Positions 7,045 to 12,775 of a DNA stretch of 39,296 bases are shown piece by piece; positions within the stretch are counted from its first letter, which is position 1; each line of letters opens with the position of its first letter. The position numbers and the translations under genes were made by a program. A model generated the notes under the pieces. The model did not search any database, was not told the origin of the DNA, and was given only the letters and a program-made list of their open reading frames with translations. Source of the DNA: a virus; the IMG/VR virus record IMGVR_UViG_3300011113_000074, positions 1 through 39,296 of that record. One strand, 5' to 3'.

Positions 7045-7162
7045 CATCTCCCCACATTCTGTCAGGTTCAAAGCACACACAATCAACCTCATCACATTCA
7101 TCACAGGTTTGGTTGATACCTAGTGCAACATCATCACCCATTAAATACATAGGCTCACTCAT
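7037..7162 (-). CDS. Small Cys-rich protein, 41 aa
   Basis: AGGAGG precedes ATG 7162 by 6 nt. The product contains C-x2-C-x4-C-x-C (C20, C23, C28, C30), a compact zinc-knuckle pattern. It overlaps the next ORF by 8 nt and the previous one by 8 nt. No family recognised. Confidence 0.6.
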   Translation of the reverse strand: MSEPMYLMGDDVALGINQTCDECDEVDCVCFEPDRMWGDDD

Positions 7163-7238
7163 CATCGTCCTCCTCTATACCAAACATGTCAGCAAATAAT
7201 TTGTTTGCTTCTTTTAGTACTTCAACTACATCTTCCAT
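7155..7238 (-). CDS. Tiny acidic ORF, 27 aa
   Basis: Begins at ATG 7238 with AGGAGG five bases upstream and ends in the overlap with the next gene. The product is a short amphipathic helix with an EEDDDE tail. It may be a genuine micro-protein or may serve mainly to couple translation. Confidence 0.5.
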   Translation of the reverse strand: MEDVVEVLKEANKLFADMFGIEEDDDE

Positions 7239-7239
7239 G

Positions 7240-7416
7240 CTAACCTCCTGTTGAATAGAACCCAGTACCTTTGAAGATAACAGGGTTGGCTTGATATTCT
7301 CTCACCATTTCCCTGTTGCACAATGGACATGATACTAAGTCATCTCTGTCATCTACATGACGGCTCAGTTCTATCAATGTCTTATCATCAATACAACGAT
7401 ATGAATATGTAGGCAT
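7240..7416 (-). CDS. FmdB-type zinc ribbon protein
   Basis: A 58-residue protein with the FmdB signature: an MPTYSYRC start, a CPLC pair (C31, C34; with C8 in the first knuckle), and the ending PVIFKGTGFYSTGG. In bacteria these small zinc ribbons are putative regulators. AAGGAG sits five bases before ATG 7416, which overlaps the upstream stop as TAATG. Confidence 0.85.
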   Translation of the reverse strand: MPTYSYRCIDDKTLIELSRHVDDRDDLVSCPLCNREMVREYQANPVIFKGTGFYSTGG

Positions 7417-7670
7417 TACATCTCCTTATCATCTGGTGTTGGTGCTGTTGCAAGAGTGCCGCACAAAGCACACTCCATATCTAGAAAGTACATATCAATC
7501 TCACCTGTCTCCTCATCAAAGACAGTCTTTAAGTTCCATATATTACAACCGCATGGACATATGGTAGTGGCTCTACCTCTTATGTCCATAGCAGAATTGT
7601 AATCAGGCTTAAGTTCTGTAATGTGTTTAGGTTTAATCAGTAGTATCCTTTCTTGGTAAAGAACTTCCAT
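7416..7670 (-). CDS. Zinc ribbon-like protein
   Basis: The product carries CPCGC and, about 30 residues later, CALCGT: two paired cysteines as in a zinc ribbon. Start uncertain. ATG 7670 would overlap the transglycosylase-like gene by 34 nt. A non-ATG start nearer 7646, behind an AAAGGA, would shorten it by about 9 residues and reduce the overlap. Function unknown. Confidence 0.65.
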   Translation of the reverse strand: MEVLYQERILLIKPKHITELKPDYNSAMDIRGRATTICPCGCNIWNLKTVFDEETGEIDMYFLDMECALCGTLATAPTPDDKEM

Positions 7671-8077
7671 GCTTGACAAGGGGTGTGATATCTGTTGTAA
7701 ATATAATCCAACCCCCTGTCAATTTGTTTAGGAGCAGGAGTCTTTGGGTCAAGCCCTAATAACTGTGGAATACCTCCAGCATTTTTGCCCATTACTTTAA
7801 CTTTATTGTATGCATTGGGTCTCCAATTGCTTTCTTTAGTCCATAGTTTATTAAGGCATGACCATTGTTTATATTGCCACTCGTACAACTTATCCTGAGC
7901 ATAAGACTTGCTGTCCATTACTGTCCAACCCTTAGATATTTCTTTCGGGGTTGAAGTAGGCTCGCCAATATGGGCAGCAAACCTGATACCAAGTGTAAGT
8001 AGTATCCCCACACCAAGTAGCAATATAAATACTTTTCTTATATTAAATCTTTTTTTCTTTCGTTTATTCGTACTCAT
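7637..8077 (-). CDS. Membrane-anchored lytic transglycosylase-like protein
   Basis: A 146-residue protein with a basic N terminus, one transmembrane helix (about 14-33) and an SLT-like domain: catalytic Glu candidate E82 in the KESNW motif, GGIPQ (101-105), and a C-terminal YI-x-NRY segment. C74 and C133 may form a disulfide outside the membrane. It would cleave peptidoglycan glycan strands. It sits in the early/regulatory arm, well away from the endolysin and holin, so a role in remodelling the wall or blocking superinfection is as likely as lysis. Confidence 0.75.
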   Translation of the reverse strand: MSTNKRKKKRFNIRKVFILLLGVGILLTLGIRFAAHIGEPTSTPKEISKGWTVMDSKSYAQDKLYEWQYKQWSCLNKLWTKESNWRPNAYNKVKVMGKNAGGIPQLLGLDPKTPAPKQIDRGLDYIYNRYHTPCQAWKFFTKKGYY

Positions 8078-8240
8078 TGTCGAATAGCCCTTCGATATCT
8101 TCTCTATCGCTTGACAATTCTTCGTATGTAATATATACCAAGTCGTCTAGTTCTCTGATAAGTGTACTCACTTTATCAGGAGACCAACCTGCTACCATAT
8201 CGTTAGTAATTATCCCTTGCCAGATTATATTACTATCCAC
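8064..8240 (-). CDS. Hypothetical acidic protein, 58 aa
   Basis: Starts at GTG 8240 with GAGGGG five bases upstream, overlapping the WhiB stop by 8 nt, and ends 14 nt inside the next gene. Acidic and probably helical. No family recognised; the spacing supports it as real. Confidence 0.6.
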   Translation of the reverse strand: MDSNIIWQGIITNDMVAGWSPDKVSTLIRELDDLVYITYEELSSDREDIEGLFDNEYE

Positions 8241-8658
8241 TTATTCCCCTCTCTCTCATAGTTTTTCTTACCTTTCGTGCGAAGTTAACTTTGTTAGCAA
8301 GCGTTGCTTTCTTAACACTTCTACCAAGCATAAGCAATCTTTCGCCAGGCATTGTACCACCATATATACCATAGTACAACTGTGGTCCACGCTTACCTAG
8401 TTCTAAGCAATTAACTTTAGCAGGACAATTACTACATACAGACAGGGCAGCAACAGCCTTCTCTACCTCTGCTTGTGCTCTCTGTCTTTGCTCTCTTGTG
8501 TTGACCCACCTTTCACCAAACTCTTTCTCGGCTTCACCTCCGAACCATAAGTCAGGGTCATCATGCCCCACACATAGTCCATTACTTACATCAAGGTCTA
8601 AGTCATCAAACAGATAGCCAAATACACTATCCTTTATTCCTGAACCCCAACCACCCAT
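8233..8658 (-). CDS. whiB: WhiB-family Fe-S transcriptional regulator
   Basis: A 141-residue WhiB-like protein with the four cluster cysteines C29, C75, C78 and C84 (C ... C-x2-C-x5-C), a D-x-W-F segment after the first cysteine, and the G-[IVL]-[YW]-GG turn (97-101) followed by a basic C terminus. WhiB proteins bind sigma factor region 4 and occur only in Actinobacteria and their phages, which supports the host call. Phage WhiB can repress host WhiB function. Start ATG 8658 overlaps the upstream stop (TAATG). Confidence 0.92.
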   Translation of the reverse strand: MGGWGSGIKDSVFGYLFDDLDLDVSNGLCVGHDDPDLWFGGEAEKEFGERWVNTREQRQRAQAEVEKAVAALSVCSNCPAKVNCLELGKRGPQLYYGIYGGTMPGERLLMLGRSVKKATLANKVNFARKVRKTMRERGISG

Positions 8659-8801
8659 TAGTTATGTATCCCATGAGCGAAGCATACAGAAGCAACTGCC
8701 ATCTGTAATTCTGATGTCATCTCTTTTAACTCATCATCTGATAAGTGTTGAGCGTCAGCCTTTCGTATGAAGCAAGTCCATACATAATCATTGTCTATCA
8801 T
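8658..8801 (-). CDS. Hypothetical protein, 47 aa
   Basis: ATG 8801 is chosen because GAGAGGA lies four bases before it; an upstream in-frame start lacks a ribosome-binding site. The product has an acidic amphipathic helix (about 20-35) and Cys/His near its C terminus. Coupled directly to whiB. Confidence 0.6.
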   Translation of the reverse strand: MIDNDYVWTCFIRKADAQHLSDDELKEMTSELQMAVASVCFAHGIHN

Positions 8802-8861
8802 ACAATCCTCTCTGTGTTTGGGTAGGTGGGGCGATAACCCCACCCACAATTAACTAGTTTA

Positions 8862-9146
8862 TTATGGGCGGAATACAACGGAAGTATATCCGCTAAGGCG
8901 TGAGTGCTTGGCGATTAAGCCCTTCTCACCAGTTAGGTGCTGATACTTACCATTACCTAACGATACCCACATAGACTTAGTCTTGAACCTAGTCTGTGTT
9001 GGTAGTGCTTTTAGAATTGTGCCTCGTGGTTCATAGTCAGTAACAGTATCCTCATCAAAACGAACTGTTGCTAACTCATCTGATAGGTCTGCTAGTGTTA
9101 GCGATATGCTAGCCAAGTAGTCCTCTATCTGTGTCGTGGTTCTCAT
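8862..9146 (-). CDS. Hypothetical protein, 94 aa
   Basis: First full-length gene after the promoter at 9212-9240. The first half looks helical and acidic; the second half looks beta-rich and basic, ending in SVVFRP. AAAGGTAAAG precedes ATG 9146. No family recognised. Confidence 0.65.
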   Translation of the reverse strand: MRTTTQIEDYLASISLTLADLSDELATVRFDEDTVTDYEPRGTILKALPTQTRFKTKSMWVSLGNGKYQHLTGEKGLIAKHSRLSGYTSVVFRP

Positions 9147-9160
9147 ACTTTACCTTTCAT
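9143..9160 (-). CDS. Possible 5-codon leader peptide (MKGKV)
   Basis: ATG 9160 has a GAGGA site six bases upstream, and its TGA overlaps the ATG of the 94-aa gene (ATGA). Its own codons contain the AAAGGT used as ribosome-binding site by that gene. It could be a translational-coupling minigene; chance is possible for so short a reading frame. Confidence 0.3.
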   Translation of the reverse strand: MKGKV

Positions 9161-9211
9161 TAGTTATCCTCTTGGCAATTTACCAAGTGGTGTCTGTCGG
9201 TATCGATAGTG

Positions 9212-9240
9212 ATTATATCACTACCAATTCTAGAAGTCAA
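9212..9240 (-). promoter_or_regulatory. Minus-strand promoter P5
   Basis: Read on the minus strand: TTGACT (9240-9235), 17-nt spacer, TATAAT (9217-9212). The -10 is a perfect consensus. It overlaps the last codons of the amidotransferase gene and would drive the 9146-6916 genes including whiB. The leader contains a small hairpin, CTTGG/CCAAG. Confidence 0.85.
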
Positions 9241-10102
9241 GTGGTTCTTTACTATACCACTTACTAACTGTGTATCCATACTCATCTAATATCATTTTCT
9301 TATTACTAGGGTTATAGCATAAGCAATCTAAGAAGTTAGCCTCGCACTCGAAGCAACTCTCACACATTGGGCAATAGTATTCGTTCTCCCATGTATCTAT
9401 CATTGACTCACAATTAGGACACTCAAACTTACTGTCCTCATATATTGAAGGGTCGAAGTGGCTATCTGTTGCTACAATATCATAGACACTAGGCTCACCA
9501 TAGGTATAGTTATAGGTGGTGGTGCGTGGTGTTGATACGACAGGCTTGTAAGAGTTATTACTCCACCATATACCATTGTCGTCCCAACTACCTAGACTTT
9601 CATTGATAATATAAATCTTATACTGTGCGCTAGGGTCATTGGTCATAACTACTACCTTGTTGCCACTAGCCCATGAACTAATCATATCATATACATAGTC
9701 ATCATCAAGGGCAGACACGCCACCTAATCGTGGCAGTAATTCCTCTGCCATAATCCTAGTGTCGCTACGCTTATCACCTTTAGGTATGTGAATATCTAAC
9801 ACACCATTGTGGGCTAAATAAGTATCATGCTCACCTACTACCTTAAAGGGGTGGCAGTTGAGTTCGTTCTTAACACCATGAGTAGCATACCTAGCGTGCC
9901 ACATAGCGTAGCCACTAGGGTATTGCTCACGCAATTCTAAGAACCTAGCAATAGACTTCTTAGCAGACATACTACGCTCAGATATGATACCTGAACCAGT
10001 ATCTATCGCAAAGCCAAAGCCATGTGGGTTCTTGCACGCACCCATCTTTAGGTCATCTTTACTCGGTGTGGAATTAGGATTACACACCACTAGCAAACAC
10101 AT
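9230..10102 (-). CDS. Class II glutamine amidotransferase-like protein
   Basis: A 290-residue Ntn-hydrolase of the GATase class II type: Cys2 as nucleophile after Met removal, RYATHG (71-76), HNGVL (98-102) and SDT (113-115), the residues that bind glutamine and release ammonia. After a variable middle, the C terminus holds zinc-ribbon pairs (C228, C231, C244, C247, C250, C253). It lies 12 bp after the amidoligase gene. In the amidoligase systems described by Iyer and co-workers, such GATases occur with COOH-NH2 ligases. It could supply ammonia, remove gamma-linked amides, or edit the ligase product. Confidence 0.8.
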   Translation of the reverse strand: MCLLVVCNPNSTPSKDDLKMGACKNPHGFGFAIDTGSGIISERSMSAKKSIARFLELREQYPSGYAMWHARYATHGVKNELNCHPFKVVGEHDTYLAHNGVLDIHIPKGDKRSDTRIMAEELLPRLGGVSALDDDYVYDMISSWASGNKVVVMTNDPSAQYKIYIINESLGSWDDNGIWWSNNSYKPVVSTPRTTTYNYTYGEPSVYDIVATDSHFDPSIYEDSKFECPNCESMIDTWENEYYCPMCESCFECEANFLDCLCYNPSNKKMILDEYGYTVSKWYSKEPLDF

Positions 10103-10114
10103 ACAACTCCTCTC

Positions 10115-11329
10115 TTACGCATTGACTAACTCTTTACTGTTGATACTTAATGAGCGTACTTTGGACATACGCTCATATAAGTCAGGGTAGAAGCCATTGT
10201 TGGCTTCCACATATTCATAGAACCAATCCCAACCTAGCATACCTATCTTTACATCTGATAAGGTAAGGTTGCGAGTATATTCTATACTAGCATGTGCTAA
10301 TTGTATAGCACTACGGACACCGCTTGGCTTAGTAGTCCCTCTAAAGAACCTAAGTTCTAGCGTGTGTTCGTTCTGCGTATTTACCGCAGAATATCTCTCG
10401 GTGTTCACCTGTCTAGGACTAGCCACCTTATCGGCTAGGGTGAAGTATGGTCTGTCGTACTCATCATACTTCCACACATCATTGAACTTGGCGTAATCTG
10501 ACTTACGACCAGCAAACTTCATCATCTCAGGTGCGTTCTTATAGATTAGCGTTAGCCACCTATGAGTATGAGCACCACCCTTGAACCCTGCCCTACTTAC
10601 ATGTATATGTAATCCGCAACTCTTAGCGTCCCACGACCTTGCTTCTTGGTGTTCTCTTAGATAGTCTAAGGTCTTATCGAATAGTGGGAAGTCTGACCAA
10701 CTACTAAAGGATATAGGGTGAGATACTAACTCAAAGCCACGATACCCACCTTGATTTATACTACTATCCTGCTTCATATAAACCCAATTACCTATATTCT
10801 CTGATACATACCTAGCACTATCATCTAGGTCGCCTGACCTAATCTCCATCTCTAATTCTATTCCAAAGTATAGGTTATTCTTATCTTTACCTATAAACTT
10901 AGGGTCAGGCTTGTAAGAGTAGTCGTTGATAAGTCGAGAACCCCTACCGCCATCACCACAATTATTACACCCTCTAGCATAGTATTGGTCGCAATCATCA
11001 CAATAATTGCCATCACTCTCATAGCAACCCTCGCACCAATACTCACCCCTATCCTCGATATTGTACATGCTATCGTTCTCGGCATAGGTACAACTACATC
11101 TCTCGCAATAGTGAGTGTGGTTCTCCCAACAACTCTCACAATAATCACCGACACCCTCGACATAGTGGGTGTTATCATTGTGGCAATACTCCTCACAATA
11201 ATTACACCATGCTCGGCAACTCTCACATAGTAGGTCATCACCTACTATTACGAAGTCGTCCTCGCTAGTCGAACGATAATCACATGTGGCGCAACCATAC
11301 TCGGTGTCCTCATCATCATCTATCGGCAT
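10115..11329 (-). CDS. Zinc-ribbon-fused amidoligase (COOH-NH2 ligase)
   Basis: A 404-residue protein. Residues 1-130 contain a dense series of C-x2-C knuckles, probably several zinc ribbons. The rest matches the glutamine-synthetase-like amidoligase_2 family: FGIELEMEI (155-163), GFELVSHP (198-205), CGLHIHVSR (238-246) and ELRFFRGT (325-332), which build the ATP/metal site. The family forms amide bonds between carboxylates and amines in peptides or proteins. The many zinc ribbons suggest it docks on nucleic acid or a protein partner. GGGG lies upstream of ATG 11329. Substrate unknown. Confidence 0.85.
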   Translation of the reverse strand: MPIDDDEDTEYGCATCDYRSTSEDDFVIVGDDLLCESCRAWCNYCEEYCHNDNTHYVEGVGDYCESCWENHTHYCERCSCTYAENDSMYNIEDRGEYWCEGCYESDGNYCDDCDQYYARGCNNCGDGGRGSRLINDYSYKPDPKFIGKDKNNLYFGIELEMEIRSGDLDDSARYVSENIGNWVYMKQDSSINQGGYRGFELVSHPISFSSWSDFPLFDKTLDYLREHQEARSWDAKSCGLHIHVSRAGFKGGAHTHRWLTLIYKNAPEMMKFAGRKSDYAKFNDVWKYDEYDRPYFTLADKVASPRQVNTERYSAVNTQNEHTLELRFFRGTTKPSGVRSAIQLAHASIEYTRNLTLSDVKIGMLGWDWFYEYVEANNGFYPDLYERMSKVRSLSINSKELVNA

Positions 11330-11340
11330 ATCATCACCCC

Positions 11341-11520
11341 CTATTTTATAGGTAGTTCTAGTTCTATCATTATATCATTGATTTTATTTCTTAGCAAGTT
11401 AGTAGCCATAGCCATACTCTTAAAGTCTGACCTAGTGTACCAACCCTCTTGGGTTCTTAGAGATTTTCTTATGAGTTCTAAGTCATCTCTAGTAATCTCA
11501 ATAACCACATTGTTATCCAT
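11341..11520 (-). CDS. Hypothetical protein, 59 aa
   Basis: The third of three tiny ORFs between promoter P4 and the amidoligase gene. ATG 11520 follows the previous stop by two bases; the TAG is 11 bases before the amidoligase start. The product is helical with a charged, moderately acidic composition, including a DDLELIRKSL segment. A partner or substrate of the amidoligase is possible, with no direct evidence. Confidence 0.6.
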   Translation of the reverse strand: MDNNVVIEITRDDLELIRKSLRTQEGWYTRSDFKSMAMATNLLRNKINDIMIELELPIK

Positions 11521-11522
11521 GA

Positions 11523-11672
11523 TTATCTGCGTTCTCTGAATAGTTTAACCCCTCTTAGGGTGATAACTACTATACCGACTAGAATTATAGTTCTAATTGG
11601 TAGGTATAAATCGCCTAAGTAGGTAGTTAGATAGATAGAATTACTATCTACCTCTAGGTTAATCATCTCCAT
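11523..11672 (-). CDS. Small single-pass membrane protein, 49 aa
   Basis: AAGGAG four bases before ATG 11672. Residues about 27-41 (TIILVGIVVITL core) form one transmembrane helix followed by a basic tail (RGVKLFRERR), predicting an external N terminus and a cytoplasmic C terminus. It overlaps the previous ORF by 14 nt. It may bring the amidoligase cassette to the membrane. Confidence 0.6.
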   Translation of the reverse strand: MEMINLEVDSNSIYLTTYLGDLYLPIRTIILVGIVVITLRGVKLFRERR

Positions 11673-11760
11673 TATTCTCCTTACCCTCGCAATTATGTAG
11701 GATTATCTCATAACTAGAGTGTAGTTTAACTCCACACTCTAAGCAAGTTCTGTCCAACAT
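11659..11760 (-). CDS. Tiny Cys/His protein, 33 aa
   Basis: First ORF after promoter P4. AAGGAG lies close to ATG 11760 (a TTG one codon on has better spacing). The product holds C-x2-C and H-x-C, enough for one zinc site. A short Cys/His peptide opening an amidoligase operon could be a regulator, zinc module or modification substrate. Confidence 0.5.
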   Translation of the reverse strand: MLDRTCLECGVKLHSSYEIILHNCEGKENNGDD

Positions 11761-11779
11761 AACTCCTTAGTAATGCCTA

Positions 11780-11808
11780 AGTATAGCATACTTAGGGCTA
11801 TAAGTCAA
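11780..11808 (-). promoter_or_regulatory. Minus-strand promoter P4 (amidoligase operon)
   Basis: Read on the minus strand: TTGACT (11808-11803), 17-nt spacer, TATACT (11785-11780). Transcription would begin near 11773, leaving a leader of about 13 nt before ATG 11760. The segment around the -10, plus strand CCTAAGTATAGCATACTTAGG, is an inverted repeat (CCTAAGTAT/ATACTTAGG) and could be an operator. Confidence 0.82.
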
Positions 11809-11827
11809 GTATCCTCGACTTACGGCG

Positions 11828-11878
11828 TGTCCTAGTGGGGTATCGAACCCCATAGACACCCGACCTACGGGCTAGGAC
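11828..11878 (-). ncRNA. Minimal tRNA-like fold (51 nt), function unknown
   Basis: On the minus strand, a 7-bp stem GTCCTAG/CTAGGAC encloses two arms. One is a canonical T-arm, TGGGG-TTCGATA-CCCCA, with the conserved TTCRA loop. The other is a short arm, CCCG-TAGGT-CGGG (or CCC with a 7-nt loop). One unpaired A follows as a discriminator; no CCA is encoded. A normal tRNA needs about 20 more bases, so it lacks a D-arm or an anticodon arm. It lies between the stop of the 108-aa gene and promoter P4. It may be a processing signal, a tRNA remnant, an attachment-site core or a tRNA mimic. Confidence 0.45.
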
Positions 11879-11887
11879 TATCGGCTA

Positions 11888-12214
11888 CTAATTGTAATTG
11901 CCGACTAACTTGCGATAATTCTCGGCTTGCTGTGCTTCAAATTGCCTACGGCGTTCATCTAACGCAATAGTACGCAATTCTAACTCGGTTAAGGGTTTAG
12001 GGGTAGTATCTTTAGGCTTGGCGTTCTTAATTGTACGCCTAGCAAGTTTAACCGCTTGGCTATCCTCGATAGCAACGATTATATTGCCCGCCTTATCTCT
12101 CACCACTAGATTACTGAACCGCCTTGAGCGTGAACCTTGCCACGCCTTAGTGGTTCGAACCTTATGCGGTGGAGTGATTATACTACCACTAACCCCGAAG
12201 GGGTTATATGGCAT
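11888..12214 (-). CDS. Basic hypothetical protein, 108 aa
   Basis: ATG 12214 is preferred over GTG 12223, which would overlap its own AAAGGTGAG ribosome-binding site. The N-terminal half is basic and Ser/Arg-rich, with a beta-like segment (NLVVRDKAGNIIVAIED). The C-terminal half is a long charged helix. DNA or RNA binding is plausible. It stands alone behind a long structured leader and is the first gene of the minus arm; no family recognised. Confidence 0.65.
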   Translation of the reverse strand: MPYNPFGVSGSIITPPHKVRTTKAWQGSRSRRFSNLVVRDKAGNIIVAIEDSQAVKLARRTIKNAKPKDTTPKPLTELELRTIALDERRRQFEAQQAENYRKLVGNYN

Positions 12215-12234
12215 TACTCTCACCTTTCGCTAGG

Positions 12235-12334
12235 GGTTAGGCTACTTAGTAGTAGTCTAGTTAGTATCCCTTCAGCGCAACCGCCGAATTGTCGTGGGGC
12301 GTATCTCTCTAGGCTACCGCTAAGTAGTCTAACC
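12235..12334 (-). promoter_or_regulatory. Structured 5' leader RNA element
   Basis: The transcript from promoter P3 begins with a 100-nt segment framed by a long interrupted helix: GGTTAG-CTACTTAG-GTAG-CTAG on one side pairs with CTAG-CTAC-CTAAGTAG-CTAACC on the other, with single mismatches or a 2x2 loop between blocks (arms 12334-12309 and 12260-12235). The enclosed 48 nt can form CGCC/GGCG and GCG/CGC stems. The ribosome-binding site of the 108-aa gene lies about 10 nt after it. This resembles a cis-regulatory leader or a ligand- or protein-binding RNA; no known class was recognised. Confidence 0.55.
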
Positions 12335-12354
12335 TTTATTTAGTTATTAAGAGT

Positions 12355-12383
12355 ATCTTACCATACTAGGCGAACCTAGTCAA
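12355..12383 (-). promoter_or_regulatory. Minus-strand promoter P3
   Basis: Read on the minus strand: TTGACT (12383-12378), 17-nt spacer, TAAGAT (12360-12355). Transcription from about 12348 would make the structured leader and the 108-aa gene. Confidence 0.78.
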
Positions 12384-12453
12384 GTGCGACACGCCTTAAT
12401 CTCTAAAGTTCTTTATTTAGTTCTATCTAGTTATCTCTAACTTGATAAGGATA

Positions 12454-12482
12454 ATACTACCACGCCTAATTCTATAAGTCAA
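12454..12482 (-). promoter_or_regulatory. Minus-strand promoter P2
   Basis: Read on the minus strand: TTGACT (12482-12477), 17-nt spacer ending in GCGTGG, TAGTAT (12459-12454). Its -35 is exactly 70 bp from that of P1, and the CRP-like box at 12493-12508 lies 10 bp upstream of the -35. No gene starts in the 70 bases below it, so it feeds into the P3 transcript. Confidence 0.75.
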
Positions 12483-12492
12483 GTCGTGTCGG

Positions 12493-12508
12493 TGTGATTT
12501 ACCTCACA
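12493..12508. promoter_or_regulatory. CRP-like operator, perfect TGTGA-N6-TCACA
   Basis: TGTGATTTACCTCACA is a perfect match to the consensus used by CRP of enterobacteria and mycobacteria. The centre lies about 53 bp upstream of the P2 start and just downstream of the P1 start, so binding could repress P1 and adjust P2. The binder would be a host CRP/FNR-family protein; none is encoded in the window. Confidence 0.6.
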
Positions 12509-12523
12509 TGGTAGATGGGTGGG

Positions 12524-12552
12524 ATTATACCACGCGCCCCCCAATAAGTCAA
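12524..12552 (-). promoter_or_regulatory. Minus-strand promoter P1
   Basis: Read on the minus strand: TTGACT (12552-12547), 17-nt spacer ending in GCGTGG, TATAAT (12529-12524). It is the strongest consensus match in the region. It shares the GCGTGG end of its spacer and its distance from an upstream CRP-like box with P2. Confidence 0.87.
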
Positions 12553-12562
12553 GTGTTTATAG

Positions 12563-12578
12563 TGTGGTGTCTATCACA
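12563..12578. promoter_or_regulatory. CRP-like operator, TGTGG-N6-TCACA
   Basis: TGTGGTGTCTATCACA differs from the CRP consensus at one base. It is exactly 70 bp from the other box and sits 10 bp upstream of the P1 -35, the same position as the other box at P2. It abuts the LexA-like box at 12579. Confidence 0.5.
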
Positions 12579-12593
12579 CGAACAGATGTTCGA
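12578..12593. promoter_or_regulatory. LexA-like SOS box 1
   Basis: ACGAACAGATGTTCGA contains CGAAC-N4-GTTCG, the Gram-positive and actinobacterial LexA (Cheo) box. It lies directly beside a CRP-like box, upstream of P1, so host LexA could control the minus arm. Confidence 0.6.
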
Positions 12594-12691
12594 TTACTGG
12601 TGAGTAATATATTTATAGGGTAGCCCTAGATAATAAATAGTTAAACTACCCCCCACCCTTAGAACTTATAGTGTCGGGAGATAGTCAGCCA

Positions 12692-12707
12692 TAGAACATT
12701 TGTTCTA
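12692..12707. promoter_or_regulatory. LexA-like SOS box 2
   Basis: TAGAACATTTGTTCTA has perfectly complementary 7-bp arms and holds GAAC-N4-GTTC. It is 114 bp from box 1. No promoter of the TTGACT type overlaps it, so it may act by looping with box 1, or control a promoter not recognised here. Confidence 0.5.
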
Positions 12708-12717
12708 GCGTTAATTG

Positions 12718-12748
12718 TCGATAAATCTATAAGTCGATAAGTCGATAT
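12718..12748. repeat. Iteron-like TCGATA(A) repeats
   Basis: TCGATAA at 12718 and 12734 and TCGATAT at 12742 are direct repeats. On the minus strand they include TTATCGACA and TTATCGACT, each near the DnaA box TTATCCACA. They could bind an initiator or regulator. Confidence 0.4.
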
Positions 12749-12775
12749 TTTGACCCTAGAGTGTTTAATAATGCG

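Noticed and set aside
10891-11241. Open frames on both strands opposite or shifted to the amidoligase N terminus
   Set aside because: They are by-products of repeated CxxC codons (Ile/Val-rich low complexity) and lack start signals.
11828-11878. A complete functional tRNA gene
   Set aside because: The fold lacks about 20 nt needed for a full set of arms, so it is reported only as a tRNA-like element.
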